This document shows positions 44,410 through 54,334 of a stretch of DNA of 64,000 nt, piece after piece (within the stretch, counting starts at the first letter, position 1; each line of letters begins with the position of its first letter). The DNA lies in NCBI GenBank assembly GCA_944739405.2, contig OX123199.2:2345898-2409897 (forward strand), read 5' to 3'. The DNA is from Euclidia mi (taxonomy: Eukaryota > Arthropoda > Insecta > Lepidoptera > Erebidae). The translations under genes were made by a program, and so were the position numbers. The notes beneath the pieces are model-generated. The model did not search any database, was not told where the DNA came from, and worked only from the letters and a program-made list of their open reading frames with translations.

Positions 44410-44881
44410 GGCTTAACGTTTGGATTCCTGGAATTTTGATCAAACTTTTGCATAAAGTCCGCACGTGTACAAAGAGTATAATATGAAGTACGTTTCACCT
44501 TCTGCAAGTTATTCACATGCAAATTAATTTTATTTATTTATTATTTATAGAGTCATGCCTGTCTCCCAGAAGGGGGAGGTGTAGGTATATAATACTACAC
44601 CTACATGAGAATTAATTTGATGTGTTATTAATATTTTTGATTACAAAACCTATTTTTTACAATAAAAAATGTATTATACTAAAATTAAAATAAGTGCGTG
44701 GGCATTCTGTAGGTACTATCGTATTAATCTTGCAGTTCGAATCCTGTTGCGTCCTTTATTACCACAAAACTACTTGAAGAAGAGATGTATGTAACTCTAC
44801 TTAATCACTGCCGAATTACTTTAACGAGTCTTTGTGAAGAACAAAGTCATTGGGTCCTCATAAGCCAGTTTTTTTTTGTAT
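44410..44881. other. Intergenic sequence with a small SINE tail remnant
   Basis: 44545-44612 (agagtcatgcctgtctccca, gaagggggaggtgtaggtat) is a decayed reversed family A tail. The rest is unassigned. Confidence 0.4.
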
Positions 44882-45110
44882 AGATTCATGCCTGTATAGG
44901 CAGAGGTGTAACATAACACCCACATTTAGCCTAATTATCAAAGTTTAGGTCACACGTAATAGGGGTAGAGCCTATTGCCGTTACTGGGGACAATTCCAGA
45001 TGCTGTGCTGCAACTGAAAAATTCGGAAACATTTAGTAAGACTTTTACCTGACCCGGAAATCGAACCCGGGTCCTCCCGATTCTTATCCACTGGACCACA
45101 GTGACAGTAA
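44882..45110 (-). mobile_element. SINE family A
   Basis: Reversed tail (gattcatgcctgtataggca), body (gatgctgtgctgcaactga) and head (gacccggaaatcgaacccgg, tatccactggaccacag). The A/B boxes are legible; the tail has a small deletion. Confidence 0.72.
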
Positions 45111-45544
45111 CAGTGACATAATAATCCGTGACTTTTCTTGGACATAGTCACCTTCCCTGTCGAGCCCCGTCTGTCTAGCGCTTGCATGTGTATCACCTCG
45201 TGTCACACATACTACCTCGTACTGAATGTGCTGCGTAGTTTACATTATAATTGATCTGTTTTTGTGAAAGTATTATTGTACATACATTCATGTCTACTAA
45301 CTCCAGCCCTCTTAAATTATGAGGGTTGAGGTTCTGTTAATGAGAACCCTGCTACAAGAAGTTTATGTTAGGTATACGCTATAATAAGGTAGTAATTATC
45401 TAAAGATACAAAAGATTAATAAGATAGTTACATTTTCATTTCTAAATTAGTACTCGTACACAATACCTTCATTCAAAGATTAACAGCTATCATGGCAATA
45501 AGCAAGAACATTAAAATATTAATTCGACTGCACGATTGACTTAA

Positions 45545-45700
45545 CGTAAACGGCCACCACGCCGTCTGACACTGTGCTGAATGCTGTGGTTACAATTCTC
45601 ATACGAGACAACACTTTGCGTAATCCATAAATTGTTGTTTTTAGCCTGGGTGTTCATTGTGTGTGTCAAGTAATGTATTTGTAAAGTAAAACATAGAGCG
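45545..45700 (+). mobile_element. SINE family H, degenerate
   Basis: aattctcatacgagacaaca, ctttgcgtaatccataaatt, gttgtttttagcctgggtgt parallel 63190-63250. Head decayed. Confidence 0.5.
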
Positions 45701-45744
45701 CGAGCGGATTTCTTAAATAATATATTTATATAAAGCAACACTAC

Positions 45745-45897
45745 TCTTAACCACGGAATATAGAATATTTCCCTTTGGGTTGCGGCCGTCAGATAGGCAG
45801 TCGCTCAGTGGAAAAGCGAAATATTCAGTCAAATCAAGTTAAACTCGTAAGTGGTCCCCGGATTGCAATTGGGATACCGCTAGGAGGATGATGCTGA
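45745..45897 (+). mobile_element. SINE family D tail
   Basis: ttaaccacggaatatagaat, ggttgcggccgtcagatagg, cagtcgctcagtggaaaagc, attgggataccgctagga. The head is missing. Confidence 0.7.
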
Positions 45898-46084
45898 CCG
45901 ATGTGATGTTTTAGGTATATTTATACACTTTCATGGTCATTAACATTAAATTTGCATTCTTACTTGTATTATGTGTAGTACATAAAAAATATAAAAATCT
46001 TAAAACTACGTAGTACAACATATCTCGTAGACACTGTACAGATAACAGGTTAGGCAATAAAATCACAAGCTTCTAAGTTTTATT

Positions 46085-46240
46085 ATCTCAGCCCAGAGAC
46101 ATCCACTGCCGGACATAGGCTTCCTTCAAGGCTCTCCACGAAGAACGATTTTGCGCCGCCAGCAACCGCATGCCTCGATCTTCATCATCATCATCAGCCT
46201 GCCGTAGTCCACTGCTGGATATAGGCTACTCCAATGGGCG
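46085..46240 (-). mobile_element. Two adjoining RTE 3' fragments
   Basis: The first (46085-46175) reads agagacatccactgccggac, ataggcttccttcaaggctc. The second (46187-46240) reads catcatcatcagcctgccgt, agtccactgctggatatagg. Both are reversed RTE C-terminal ends starting at the cat-cat tail. Confidence 0.68.
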
Positions 46241-46740
46241 TGCCATTGGAGTGAGAAACCTTGATCTAATCAAACAGAAAACAGGATTATCACTGTGTAA
46301 TTTAATAAAGAGCTTTTTTGCGGGGTCTCTCTTTCAATTCAACATTATTCATGCATTGGTTTATTTATTTTGAGGCAACTCTACAGCTTTTATACAAAAA
46401 TACATTACTAGTTATCGTACATACTCGTACTAAGCCATTCGCATGTACTAAAACACATCCCACCGTCGCAACAAATGCGATCAATCTGTCGTAATAGCAT
46501 GTATATTGTCGCTGCAACCTTATTCAGTAGCATTGCTTTACCTACAGAATATAGTTCCTTGCGATGTTGCTTGTAGTTGCGTAGCGCACCTGCAGACAGA
46601 CGGGTAAAGTGTAAAGGTGCGCGAAGAGTTGTCGCATCGACGCAACATTGTGGTTGCACCGTGGCTGTTAGCAGTATCACACACATTGTCGAAAATGACG
46701 GCAAAATGTGGTCCCTGTAAATTAAACATATGGTAAAAGC
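46241..46740. other. Unassigned sequence with recurrent gtcgc/gcaac words
   Basis: 46470-46680 repeats gtcgcaaca, gtcgctgcaac, gcgatgttgc and tcgacgcaacattg in both orientations, possibly a decayed TIR element. The 137-codon minus ORF 46408-46821 spans this and a SINE edge and is not credible. Confidence 0.35.
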
Positions 46741-46744
46741 GAAA

Positions 46745-47150
46745 GGCAGCGATAGCCGAGTGGATATACCAACAGACTGACATGCAGAGGGTATCGGGTG
46801 CGATTCCACGGCGCGCACCAATGACTTTTCGGAGTTGAAGCGATAATTAATAATTCAATACGCACATGCGTATTGAATTATTAATTATCGCTTGTCCCGT
46901 GCCTCGGAGAGCACGTTAAGCCGTCGGTCCCGGTTGTCATGAAGATCTTTGACAGTCGTTACAGGGCGTCAGTACCTTCTTCATCAACTGACACTAGTCT
47001 AAACCATGGAATATCGCTATCCCTTCGGGTTGGGGAGGTCAGACAGGCAGTCGCTCTGTGGAAAAGCTAATATTCAGCCAAATCCGTTAGACTAGTAAGC
47101 GGACCCCAGATTGAAACTGGGATAACGCTAAGAGGATGATGAAGAGGATG
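46745..47150 (+). mobile_element. SINE family D with 17 bp target duplication
   Basis: Flanked by atatggtaaaagcgaaa at 46728-46744 and 47151-47167. Head gcgatagccgagtgg, B-box-like gtgcgattccacgg, then an inverted duplication (46838-46893), tail ggaatatcgctatcccttcg, gtggaaaagctaatattcag, taacgctaagaggatgatga. Confidence 0.9.
46838..46893. repeat. Perfect palindrome inside a SINE, 27 bp arms, 2 nt loop
   Basis: aagcgataattaataattca ataccgca-side arm pairs exactly with the family D centre (tgcgtattgaattattaatt, atcgctt) across ca. The other D copies (54580-54610, reversed at 55700-55740) have only the right half, so the left arm is a new inverted copy. Confidence 0.93.
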
Positions 47151-48160
47151 ATATGGTAAAAGCGAAATAATGTCTGTATTTGATTGTTTGTAATTTTTCA
47201 CGTCACAGTCATGTAATTTTATGGTGTTTTTATTGTGGGCGGAGATTGTTTGGAAGTCGTAGAGTGACAATGATTCGCTTTTAACTTTGCTATTTTACTG
47301 CGACTCCCACCCCACGCAGGTGGAATCGCAGCCAAAGTCTAGTCTAAAACATTACAAAAAAATACGAGATATGCGGGATATTGTGCAGCGCCAAAAACGT
47401 TAAAGCTGAAACTGTCTGGGGTAACTGTAATTGAATGACTTTGCTGCGAATGTGTTGTAAATAACAGAAATTAAAATCTCTGCGTATTTAGGATTTGTAT
47501 AGTTGATTTTTAATTTAAAATATTTAATTAACTTGAGTGCTCACACGTTAACATAATATGGCATGTTACCAGTGATATTCCAACACGATAGAATTGTTGA
47601 AGTACAATTAGCTAATTATGATTCTCAATATAATTAAGCATTTTTAGACTAATAAAGCCGATCTAAATAATAATTAAAAAGAATAAAGAATATTAATCCA
47701 AGTTTTAATTCATAAAAGTATCGGCAAAGACTTTAAAGTGTATTGCGACTTTTGGGTGAACTGTGCTTTTTTAAATTATAAATAGTTGGTCGACTGTTTA
47801 TAGGATGGTGATGGTGGTGGAAGGTGCGTATTATGTGTAATGGCTTTATATCCATTTACAGTAGGATTCTAAACGTTAACGTCAAACGGGCTGTAACCCC
47901 ACTGTACAATGACTTGTAAGTAATTGCTCGTATTCCGGTTGAGGGTGAATCTAGGCCTTGATAGAGTAATTTCCTTCCCCATAATGGAATCCTCACAGAA
48001 CATACAATCAGAGGATACTAAGAACACCTAGGCTCGAAGAATTAACGATACGATTTAACGATTAAAAATATTAATTGTAACTTTAATTTAAAAAATAATA
48101 AACTACTAAAAATAAATCTGGAGAAAAGAGGGTTTAGCAATATACCTCGGCCTACCATAC
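47151..48160. other. AT-rich intergenic sequence
   Basis: One small hairpin at 47302-47332 (ctgcgactcccacc vs ggtggaatcgcag). No gene or element recognised otherwise. Confidence 0.4.
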
Positions 48161-48196
48161 CTATGTATGTATGTATGTACATACATACATACATAG
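48161..48196. repeat. (TATG)n/(CATA)n palindromic microsatellite
   Basis: ctatgtatgtatgtatgt followed immediately by its exact reverse complement, at the 3' boundary of the adjacent SINE. Confidence 0.9.
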
Positions 48197-48586
48197 TCTC
48201 ACGCCTATAACCCCGAAGAGGTAGGCAGAGGTGTATTTCTACACCCACTTTTCGCCCGATATACTTTAGTCCCACGTAATAAGGGGCGAGCCTATTGCCG
48301 TACCGGGCACATTTCCAGACTCCGTGCTGCTACTGAGAATTTCGTGACAGAAAAGCGCAATAACACTGCCCGACCCAGAAATAGAACCCGAGACATCCCG
48401 ATCCCACGCGCACATTTATGCCGCGAGACCAACGAGGCAGTCGTATAGGGTTTGATGTCGAGTTTTCCGTCTCTACGCAAAGATGGTATTTGCATCGTGT
48501 TATATACCTTAGTCGCCTCTTACGACACCCACGGGAAGATAGGGGTTGGTGACACTTGTATTCTATGCCGTCAACCACACGGCCAT
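48187..48586 (-). mobile_element. Composite SINE, family A', full length
   Basis: Reverse order of 8134-8550: tail (cacgcctataaccccgaaga), body (tgctactgagaatttcgtga), tRNA-like module (gagaccaacgaggcagtcg), then the 5' module (taagtcgcctcttacgaca-like block, gtgacacttgtattctatgc, cgtcaaccacacggcc). Confidence 0.83.
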
Positions 48587-48589
48587 GTA

Positions 48590-49039
48590 TGTATGTACTT
48601 TAATTTTATTTAATATTAATTTTTAACATTGCATGTTCCATCAACACACAATAAGCATAAATTGGCTATTGATATTTATAGTTGTGTAAGATTATGATTT
48701 CTAGATTGTAATCTAAAGTTTTTATTTACCTACTATAATATGTGATGAAAGAAAAATTAACTATTTGTGTATCACATAAAGTGTAGTCACGTTTGGGGAT
48801 CGAATTTACTCAGCGCAATGTTAGCTTAAACCCCAATACAAAAGTGGTCGTACCTAGAGTTGAGCACCTGGGTTTTGACCTTGGTTCTTCCTCAACAGGC
48901 ATGAATTTATATGACTGCAACCAAGGGTTTTATAGTCCAAACTGCTGCATCTCCCAAAATTATACCATATCGCGGAGGACTTGTCGTGCAGTCGTAGTAG
49001 CATCTCTGAAATAAAATACAATTCATTTTAAGTAAGTCT
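48590..49039. other. Intergenic sequence
   Basis: 48770-48800 has a weak reversed SINE-H-like stretch (atcacataaagtgtagtcac). The 73-codon plus ORF 48793-49014 has no family features. Confidence 0.35.
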
Positions 49040-49425
49040 TGTACATTAATAACATACATACGCTTTTATACCTGAACGTGTTGTACGTATTACACACCCA
49101 CATTACGCCAGTTATGTTTGAGTCCCTATGTAATAGGGGGCGAGCTTATTGCCATCTACCGGGCACATTATTAAGCGAGCGTTAATTAACATTTTTACAC
49201 ATACATACATACATAGACTCACGCCTCTTTCCCGGAGGGGTAGGCAGAGACTACGGAACGCCATTTGCAACGATCCTGACATACCTCACTTGCTTCACTC
49301 ACTCCCATCAAGTTTCTCATGCATGCTCTCAACATTTTTAATACACACATAACTTCGAAAAGTCAGACTTGTGAGCATCGTCTCGGCAGTCCGTTACGTA
49401 CACCACTGGGCTATCAGCGCTCAAT
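49040..49425 (-). mobile_element. SINE family B, interrupted by another repeat fragment
   Basis: Reversed tail and centre at 49040-49195 (cacccacattacgccagtta, gcgagcttattgccatctac, gagcgttaattaac). The head resumes at about 49340-49425 (cgaaaagtcagacttgtgag, cagtccgttacgtacaccac). Between them is an inserted fragment (gactcacgcctctttcccgg, acgccatttgcaacgatcct) bracketed by aacattttta on both sides. Confidence 0.68.
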
Positions 49426-50102
49426 GTCATTATGGAGCTGAATACAGCTATAACAATAATTATAAACCAGTGTCATATACGGTCACCGACACAAAATAAT
49501 GAATATCCATTCTTTGCCGATTATACATTTGTAAGCAATATTGAATAAAGTATGCAAAGGGTCGCGAGTGTGTCAGCTCGACCGGGCAGACACAAAAGCC
49601 TGCCAAAACATGTCTCATTTAGTCGCGACGCAACCCGCGGTTCAATACTATAATACAAACCGTTTATGTCAAATTCGGTTTTGACGCATAATAATAGGTT
49701 TAGGGTGCTTGTACACGGTGCATGTAGCTGGAGCAAGTAAAGGTGCGGGTTATACGCGTGAGTAATATGCGCAAGCTACTTGATCAAGTTACTCGATTGT
49801 ACTTGTACATGGTGCAAATAACTGGAGCAAGTAAAGACGCGGGCTACTTGCGCAAACTGTGTGTACAAATTATTTGTTCGTGGTCAAGAGCTAGGTACAT
49901 GTGCATGCTATTCGCGCGGTAGCTTTATGACTTGAATCGCGTCAAAATATTTCGACGAACGAAAATTCTTCTATAATCATACGTTAAAAATGTAATTTTA
50001 ACAAGTAACATGCGCGACTGACCCGCGCGCGTCGCAGAGCACGCGTATTACTTGCGCGGGTGGCTCGCATTGGTACATGCTCAATTCTCAATTCTTTTGT
50101 AT

Positions 50103-50204
50103 AAATGGACATTATTACTTTATTTTCTCCGTTATGTTGAGTCAGGATATATTTCGGTATTTAGATATTATTTTGTTTCTTGCGTTGAAATCTGGTAAGA
50201 TTAT
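50103..50204 (+). repeat. Inner inverted repeat, left (102 bp)
   Basis: aaatggacattattacttta, caggatatatttcggtattt, tgcgttgaaatctggtaaga. Mirrors 51606-51707 with few changes. Confidence 0.92.
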
Positions 50205-51605
50205 CTGGACTGATGGTAAATCATCCCGTTCTAGTGTTGCGACTGGAACTCATAAAAGAGTAGACCTAGTTATGCCAGGTTGGGGCTCATTTTATTTGTT
50301 TTGGTGAGACCCTACCACTGGTACTAGTGAAGTAACCTTCCAAGGTTATTCGATGAGTCTTGCTGGTACTCATATGTGAGTAAAGCTACGCATGCCGAGT
50401 TTGGGCTCATTTTGTTTGTACATAAGAGACCCTACCACTGAAACTTATGAAGTAACCTTCCAGGGTTATTCGATGACTCTTACTGGTACTCATATGTGAG
50501 TAGAGCTAGGCATGCCGAGTTTGGGCTCATTTTGTTTAGACATAAGAGACCCTACCACTGGAACTTATGAAGTAACCTTCCAGGGTTATTCAATGACTCT
50601 TGCTGGTACTCATGTGTGAATAGAGCTAGGCATGCCGAGTTTGGGCTCATTTTGTTTGTACATAAGAGACCCTACCACTGGAACTTATGAAGTAACCTTC
50701 CAGGGTTATTCAATGACTCTTGCTGGTACTCATGTGTGAGTAGAGCTAGGCATGCCGAGTTTGGGCTCATTTTGTTTGTACATAAGAGACCCTACCACTG
50801 CATTTTATGAAGTAACCTTTCAGGGTTATTCAATCACTCTTACTGGTACTCATATGTCAGTACAGCTAGGCATGCCGAGTTTGGGTTCATTTTGTTTGTA
50901 CATAAGTGACCATACCACTGGAACTTATGAAGTAACCTTCCAGGGTTATTCGATGACTCTTGCTGGTACTCATATGTGAGTAGAGCTAGGCATGCCGAGT
51001 TTGGGCTCATTTTGTTTGTACATAAGAGACCCTACCACTGCAACTTATGAAGTAACCTTCCAGGGTTATTCGATGACTCTTGCTGGTACTCATATGTGAG
51101 TAGAGCTAGGCATGTCGAGTTTGGGCTCATTTTGTTTGTACATAAGAGACCCTACCACTGGAACTTATGAAGTAACCTTCCATGGTTATTCGATGACTCT
51201 TGCTGGTACTCATATGTGAGTAGAACTAGGCATGCCGAGTTTGGGCTCATTTTGTTTGTACATAAGAGACCCTACCACTGCATTTTATGAAGTAACCTTT
51301 CAGGGTTATTCAATGACTCTTACTGGTACTCATATGTCAGTACAGCTAGGCATGCCGAGTTTGGGTTCATTTTGTTTGTACATAAGTGACCATACCACTG
51401 GAACTTATGAAGTAACCTTCCAGGGTTATTCGATGACTCTTGCTGGTACTCATATGTGAGTAGAGCTAGGCATGCCGAGTTTGGGCTCATTTTGTTTGTA
51501 TATAAGAGATCCTACCACTGGAACTTATGAAGTAACCTTCCAGGGTTATTCAATGACTCTTGCTGGTACTCATGTGTGAGTAGAGCTAGGCATGCCAAGT
51601 TACAC
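50205..51605 (+). repeat. 120 bp satellite array, about 11-12 units
   Basis: Unit: catgccgagtttgggctcat, tttgtttgtacataagagac, cctaccactggaacttatga, agtaaccttccagggttatt, caatgactcttgctggtact, catgtgtgagtagagctagg. The first unit (before about 50390) is diverged, as expected at an array edge. A two-unit variant (50752-50991) recurs at 51232-51471, a 480 bp offset. ORFs 50752-50979 and 51232-51459 arise because 120 is divisible by three and two units lost the in-frame TGA; I do not regard them as genes. Confidence 0.95.
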
Positions 51606-51707
51606 ATAATCTTACCAGATTTCAACGCAAGAAATAAAATAATATCTAAATACCGAAATATATCCTGAATCAACATAATGGAAAAAATAAAGTAATAATG
51701 TCCATTT
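51606..51707 (-). repeat. Inner inverted repeat, right (102 bp)
   Basis: ataatcttaccagatttcaa, taccgaaatatatcctgaat, agtaataatgtccattt. Reverse complement of 50103-50204. Confidence 0.92.
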
Positions 51708-52298
51708 AGGTATATAAAAATAAGAAACTTATTTGTACGTAATTCGCACAGCCAGGCCTATAACACATAGATATATATCACAAAAAAATCTTAGTCTCAA
51801 AGTTATTTAGTTGAACTACATTTCCGCAAGTTACCGTACGTAGTACGTACTGTTGCCGCCGTGTCGCTGTAGTGACGCGATTTTGTACCTACTAAATTTG
51901 TAAACGCGTCCTTAATAAATTGAATAAAAATTTCCAACTTTAGAAAAGCGTTTCGTTAGCTACATTTTCCAAAAATTCGTACACCTAAATATTAGGTACA
52001 GAGGTATACTATTTAAATCTACATATACATATATTTTAGTGTTACCCCTGACATAAACCTTAAAAAATACGATCACTTCAAGCCGAATTAGACAGAGAAA
52101 TGCAGCATTTTAGTACCTCTCACCCCATTTAATTGCACCGCAAGTGACTTATATTCTTTAAAGTGTGCGCTATAAGATCTATTGACTATTCGCTGGACCC
52201 GCACATCTTTTTAAACGATATTTTTACGGTGCAAATAACCCGCGCAAGTGCCTCAACATGCTCAAGCTACATGCGCCGTGTAGAAGCACCCTTACTGA

Positions 52299-52980
52299 CG
52301 TTTGGCAAAAAACGTTTCCCAAAGTGACTTTTGCTTTTGCTTTTGTATGTTTCCCAAATTTTCATTTGGCAAAAAAACATTTGGCAAAACCATCTTTTCG
52401 CAATTTTACAGTTAGCAAAACTATTTTTAGCAATTTATTGTTTAGCAAATAATTACATGGCAATGTTTCATTTTACAAAATATTAGGTAGTCAAATATCA
52501 TACTCTTCCCATAATATTATATATAATATGATTTACTGAGTCTAAATTCAGTCCATTAAAAACTTGGGCTAATTTGAAAACACACTGCTGCATGGATGTT
52601 TGTTTCACCGTGGACAAATAATTTACAGGTAAGAACTTCTATAATAATTATATTGTTTAAGATATACAAATCAATTCTCTGTTGGGATCACAGTTCTAAC
52701 CTAACCCACTTTTCTAGCAGTTCTAATCTAGCCTACGTAACGTATATGAAATTGATGTTTTTTTACTTTATTTATAATTAATGATTAATGAGATACTTTC
52801 TTTTGGAATATATTTTTTTTACAAAATAAAGCATTTCCTTAATGTATATTTGACTAAATAAAATTTGAGCTAGTAAAAATTGTCCAAATGAATATTTGAC
52901 CAAGTGAATAAAATGGGAAATGAAACTATGCGATAAGTTTTTTGGGAAGTGAAATTTGACGAAACATATTTTTCCAAACG
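52299..52980. mobile_element. Inverted-end element with periodic TTGGCAAAA words
   Basis: Left cgtttggcaaaaaacgtttc and reversed right cgtttggaaaaatatgtttc are inverted ends. From the left end inward, ttggcaaaa, ttagcaaaa and tagcaatt words recur roughly every 14-18 bp to about 52480. Toward the right end similar words appear in the other orientation (ttgaccaa, tttgacgaaac). The centre (52500-52850) is ordinary AT-rich DNA. Non-coding. It starts only a few bases after the satellite-bearing element. Confidence 0.55.
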
Positions 52981-53128
52981 GCAGGATCCCATAATAATAG
53001 TATCAAAGGACAACTCAAACACGGTCAATTGATCTCAGACTAAACAAACGTTTATCCTTACACGTCATTAACTGATGTATTATGGCAACCGATAAACTTA
53101 CTCATATATTACTTACTTATATACTGCC

Positions 53129-53390
53129 TCCGTGGTCTAGTGGATAGCGTATGCGACTGCTGATCGGAGGTCCTGGGTTCGATTCCCGGGTCGGGCAAAG
53201 TGGTACCGGGTTTTACCGAATTCTCAGTAACAGCACGGATTCAGGTGATGTGTCCGATAACGACAATAGGCTCACCCCGTATTACTTGGGACCTAAAAAT
53301 TCATGACGAAATGTGGGTGTAATATCACCACACCACACACCTCTGTCTACCGCTTCGGGGATAAAGGCCTGAGTCTGTATATAAAAAAAT
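53129..53390 (+). mobile_element. SINE family A, complete reference copy
   Basis: Head tgcctccgtggtctagtgga, tagcgtatgcgactgctgat, ggaggtcctgggttcgattc shows both polIII boxes (A: tggtctagtgg; B: ggttcgattcc). Body ttctcagtaacagcacgga. Tail ctaccgcttcggggataaag, then A-rich. The 3' acceptor strand does not pair with the 5' end, so it is a SINE and not a functional tRNA gene. Confidence 0.88.
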
Positions 53391-53504
53391 ACATACGTTA
53401 AGAATACAATTTCAATAAAACTCTCCCTTAATTTACTGACTGACTATTAGAGTAAGGCACAGCTGAAACTACTGTGCGCATTAAGCAGAAATATGTAATT
53501 TATT

Positions 53505-53795
53505 TTTGGTAGACTGGCAGACCTCTCAAACGTTGTTCAACTTAATAATTACGAACGCCTACATAAATCACGATATAAGCTCTACGAATTCAAAAACGTT
53601 TTGTTACTAAACGGCACGGTAGACGGCCAAAATTACGTTTTAGCTGCAACAGATTTCTCTATTTCTTTTTTTATTGCGAACGCTATCCCACTGCTGCGCA
53701 AAGGCCTCCCCAATTTTTTCCAGATTGCAAGAGATTTAAATACAAAAGATCTACTAATATCGATGCAAGCAAGAACCTGGAAGATGTACAAATAA
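53505..53795 (+). CDS. Possible coding exon or remnant, unknown family
   Basis: An open frame reads RLADLSNVVQLNNYERLHKS, RYKLYEFKNVLLLNGTVDGQ, NYVLAATDFSISFFIANAIP, LLRKGLPNFFQIARDLNTKD and LLISMQARTWKMYK to a TAA at 53793-53795. It is preceded by a pyrimidine-rich tttatttttggtag that could be a splice acceptor. The composition is protein-like (amphipathic and one hydrophobic stretch) and the base composition is higher in GC than the surroundings. I do not recognise the family. It may be a last exon of a host gene, a retroelement C-terminus, or chance. Confidence 0.28.
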   Translation, partial: FGRLADLSNVVQLNNYERLHKSRYKLYEFKNVLLLNGTVDGQNYVLAATDFSISFFIANAIPLLRKGLPNFFQIARDLNTKDLLISMQARTWKMYK

Positions 53796-53818
53796 TATAG
53801 TTTAAATATATTTTTGTA

Positions 53819-54050
53819 AGTGTGTCCATGAGGTGACGGATTAAGTATACGGATTGTCACCACCCCATATCATCCCATGGGTGTCAGAGGAAGCATATTA
53901 TGCAGACAACAGCACTGTAAGAGAAGGAAAACTTGATACAAACCCTATACCAACCCGTTTGGCCAGCATGGTATAGTAGGCCAATTCCTCCTTTCAAAGG
54001 AGAGGCCTAGTCCAACAGTGGAATGTTAAAGGCTGATGATGACGATGATG
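53819..54050 (+). mobile_element. SINE-like repeat family F with 11 bp target duplication
   Basis: Flanked by atatttttgta at 53808-53818 and 54051-54061. Contains gaggtgacggattaagtata, tcaccaccccatatcatccc, gagaaggaaaacttgataca, aaccctataccaacccgttt, ggtatagtaggccaattcct, then a gatgatgac tail. Confidence 0.85.
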
Positions 54051-54334
54051 ATATTTTTGTACATCTTGCATGTTCTTCAGCAGACTGCAGTATTGTACAG
54101 TGTACCTTAAACCTTTTGATCTTACTACTCTGGAAGTTTGTGAGGATGGATTTTTATAATATTAATTATGTTACACCTTTACGTAATAGTTACTGATTGG
54201 ATTCTCATCACAATAGCATATGCACTACCTTTGATTTCAATAACCAAACCCACGAGTGAAGCCGTGGGCAGAAACTAGTAAGTCTATAGATAACGAAGTT
54301 GTACTCATAGCACTTTATAGACTTAATGGACTCT

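Larger units (their letters stand above)
49703..52291. mobile_element. 2.59 kb Harbinger-like element carrying a satellite array
   Basis: TTA flanks both ends (49700-49702, 52292-52294). Terminal inverted repeats: gggtgcttgtacacggtgca on the left and, reversed, gggtgcttctacacggcgca on the right, continuing with tgtagct-gagca. Subterminal tracts on both sides repeat acttgcgcgggt, cggtgcaaataac and ctggagcaagtaaa words. Inside is a second pair of inverted repeats (50103-50204, 51606-51707) enclosing about 11-12 units of a 120 bp repeat. No transposase. The TWA duplication and GGG termini suggest mobilisation by a PIF/Harbinger transposase in trans. The superfamily call is inference. Confidence 0.78.

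Noticed and set aside
46408..46821. 137-codon minus-strand ORF
   Set aside because: It crosses a SINE boundary, has an alternative overlapping frame, and shows no protein-family features.
50752..51459. Two genes of 75 codons in the satellite array
   Set aside because: The frames exist only because the repeat period is 120 and two units lost the stop. They are readings of the repeat.
50205..51605. A CRISPR array
   Set aside because: Units are contiguous 120 bp repeats with no unique spacers, in a eukaryotic transposon context.
53129..53201. A tRNA gene
   Set aside because: Both polIII boxes are present, but the acceptor stem does not pair and the sequence continues into the family A SINE body. 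The same applies to the other tRNA-like heads.
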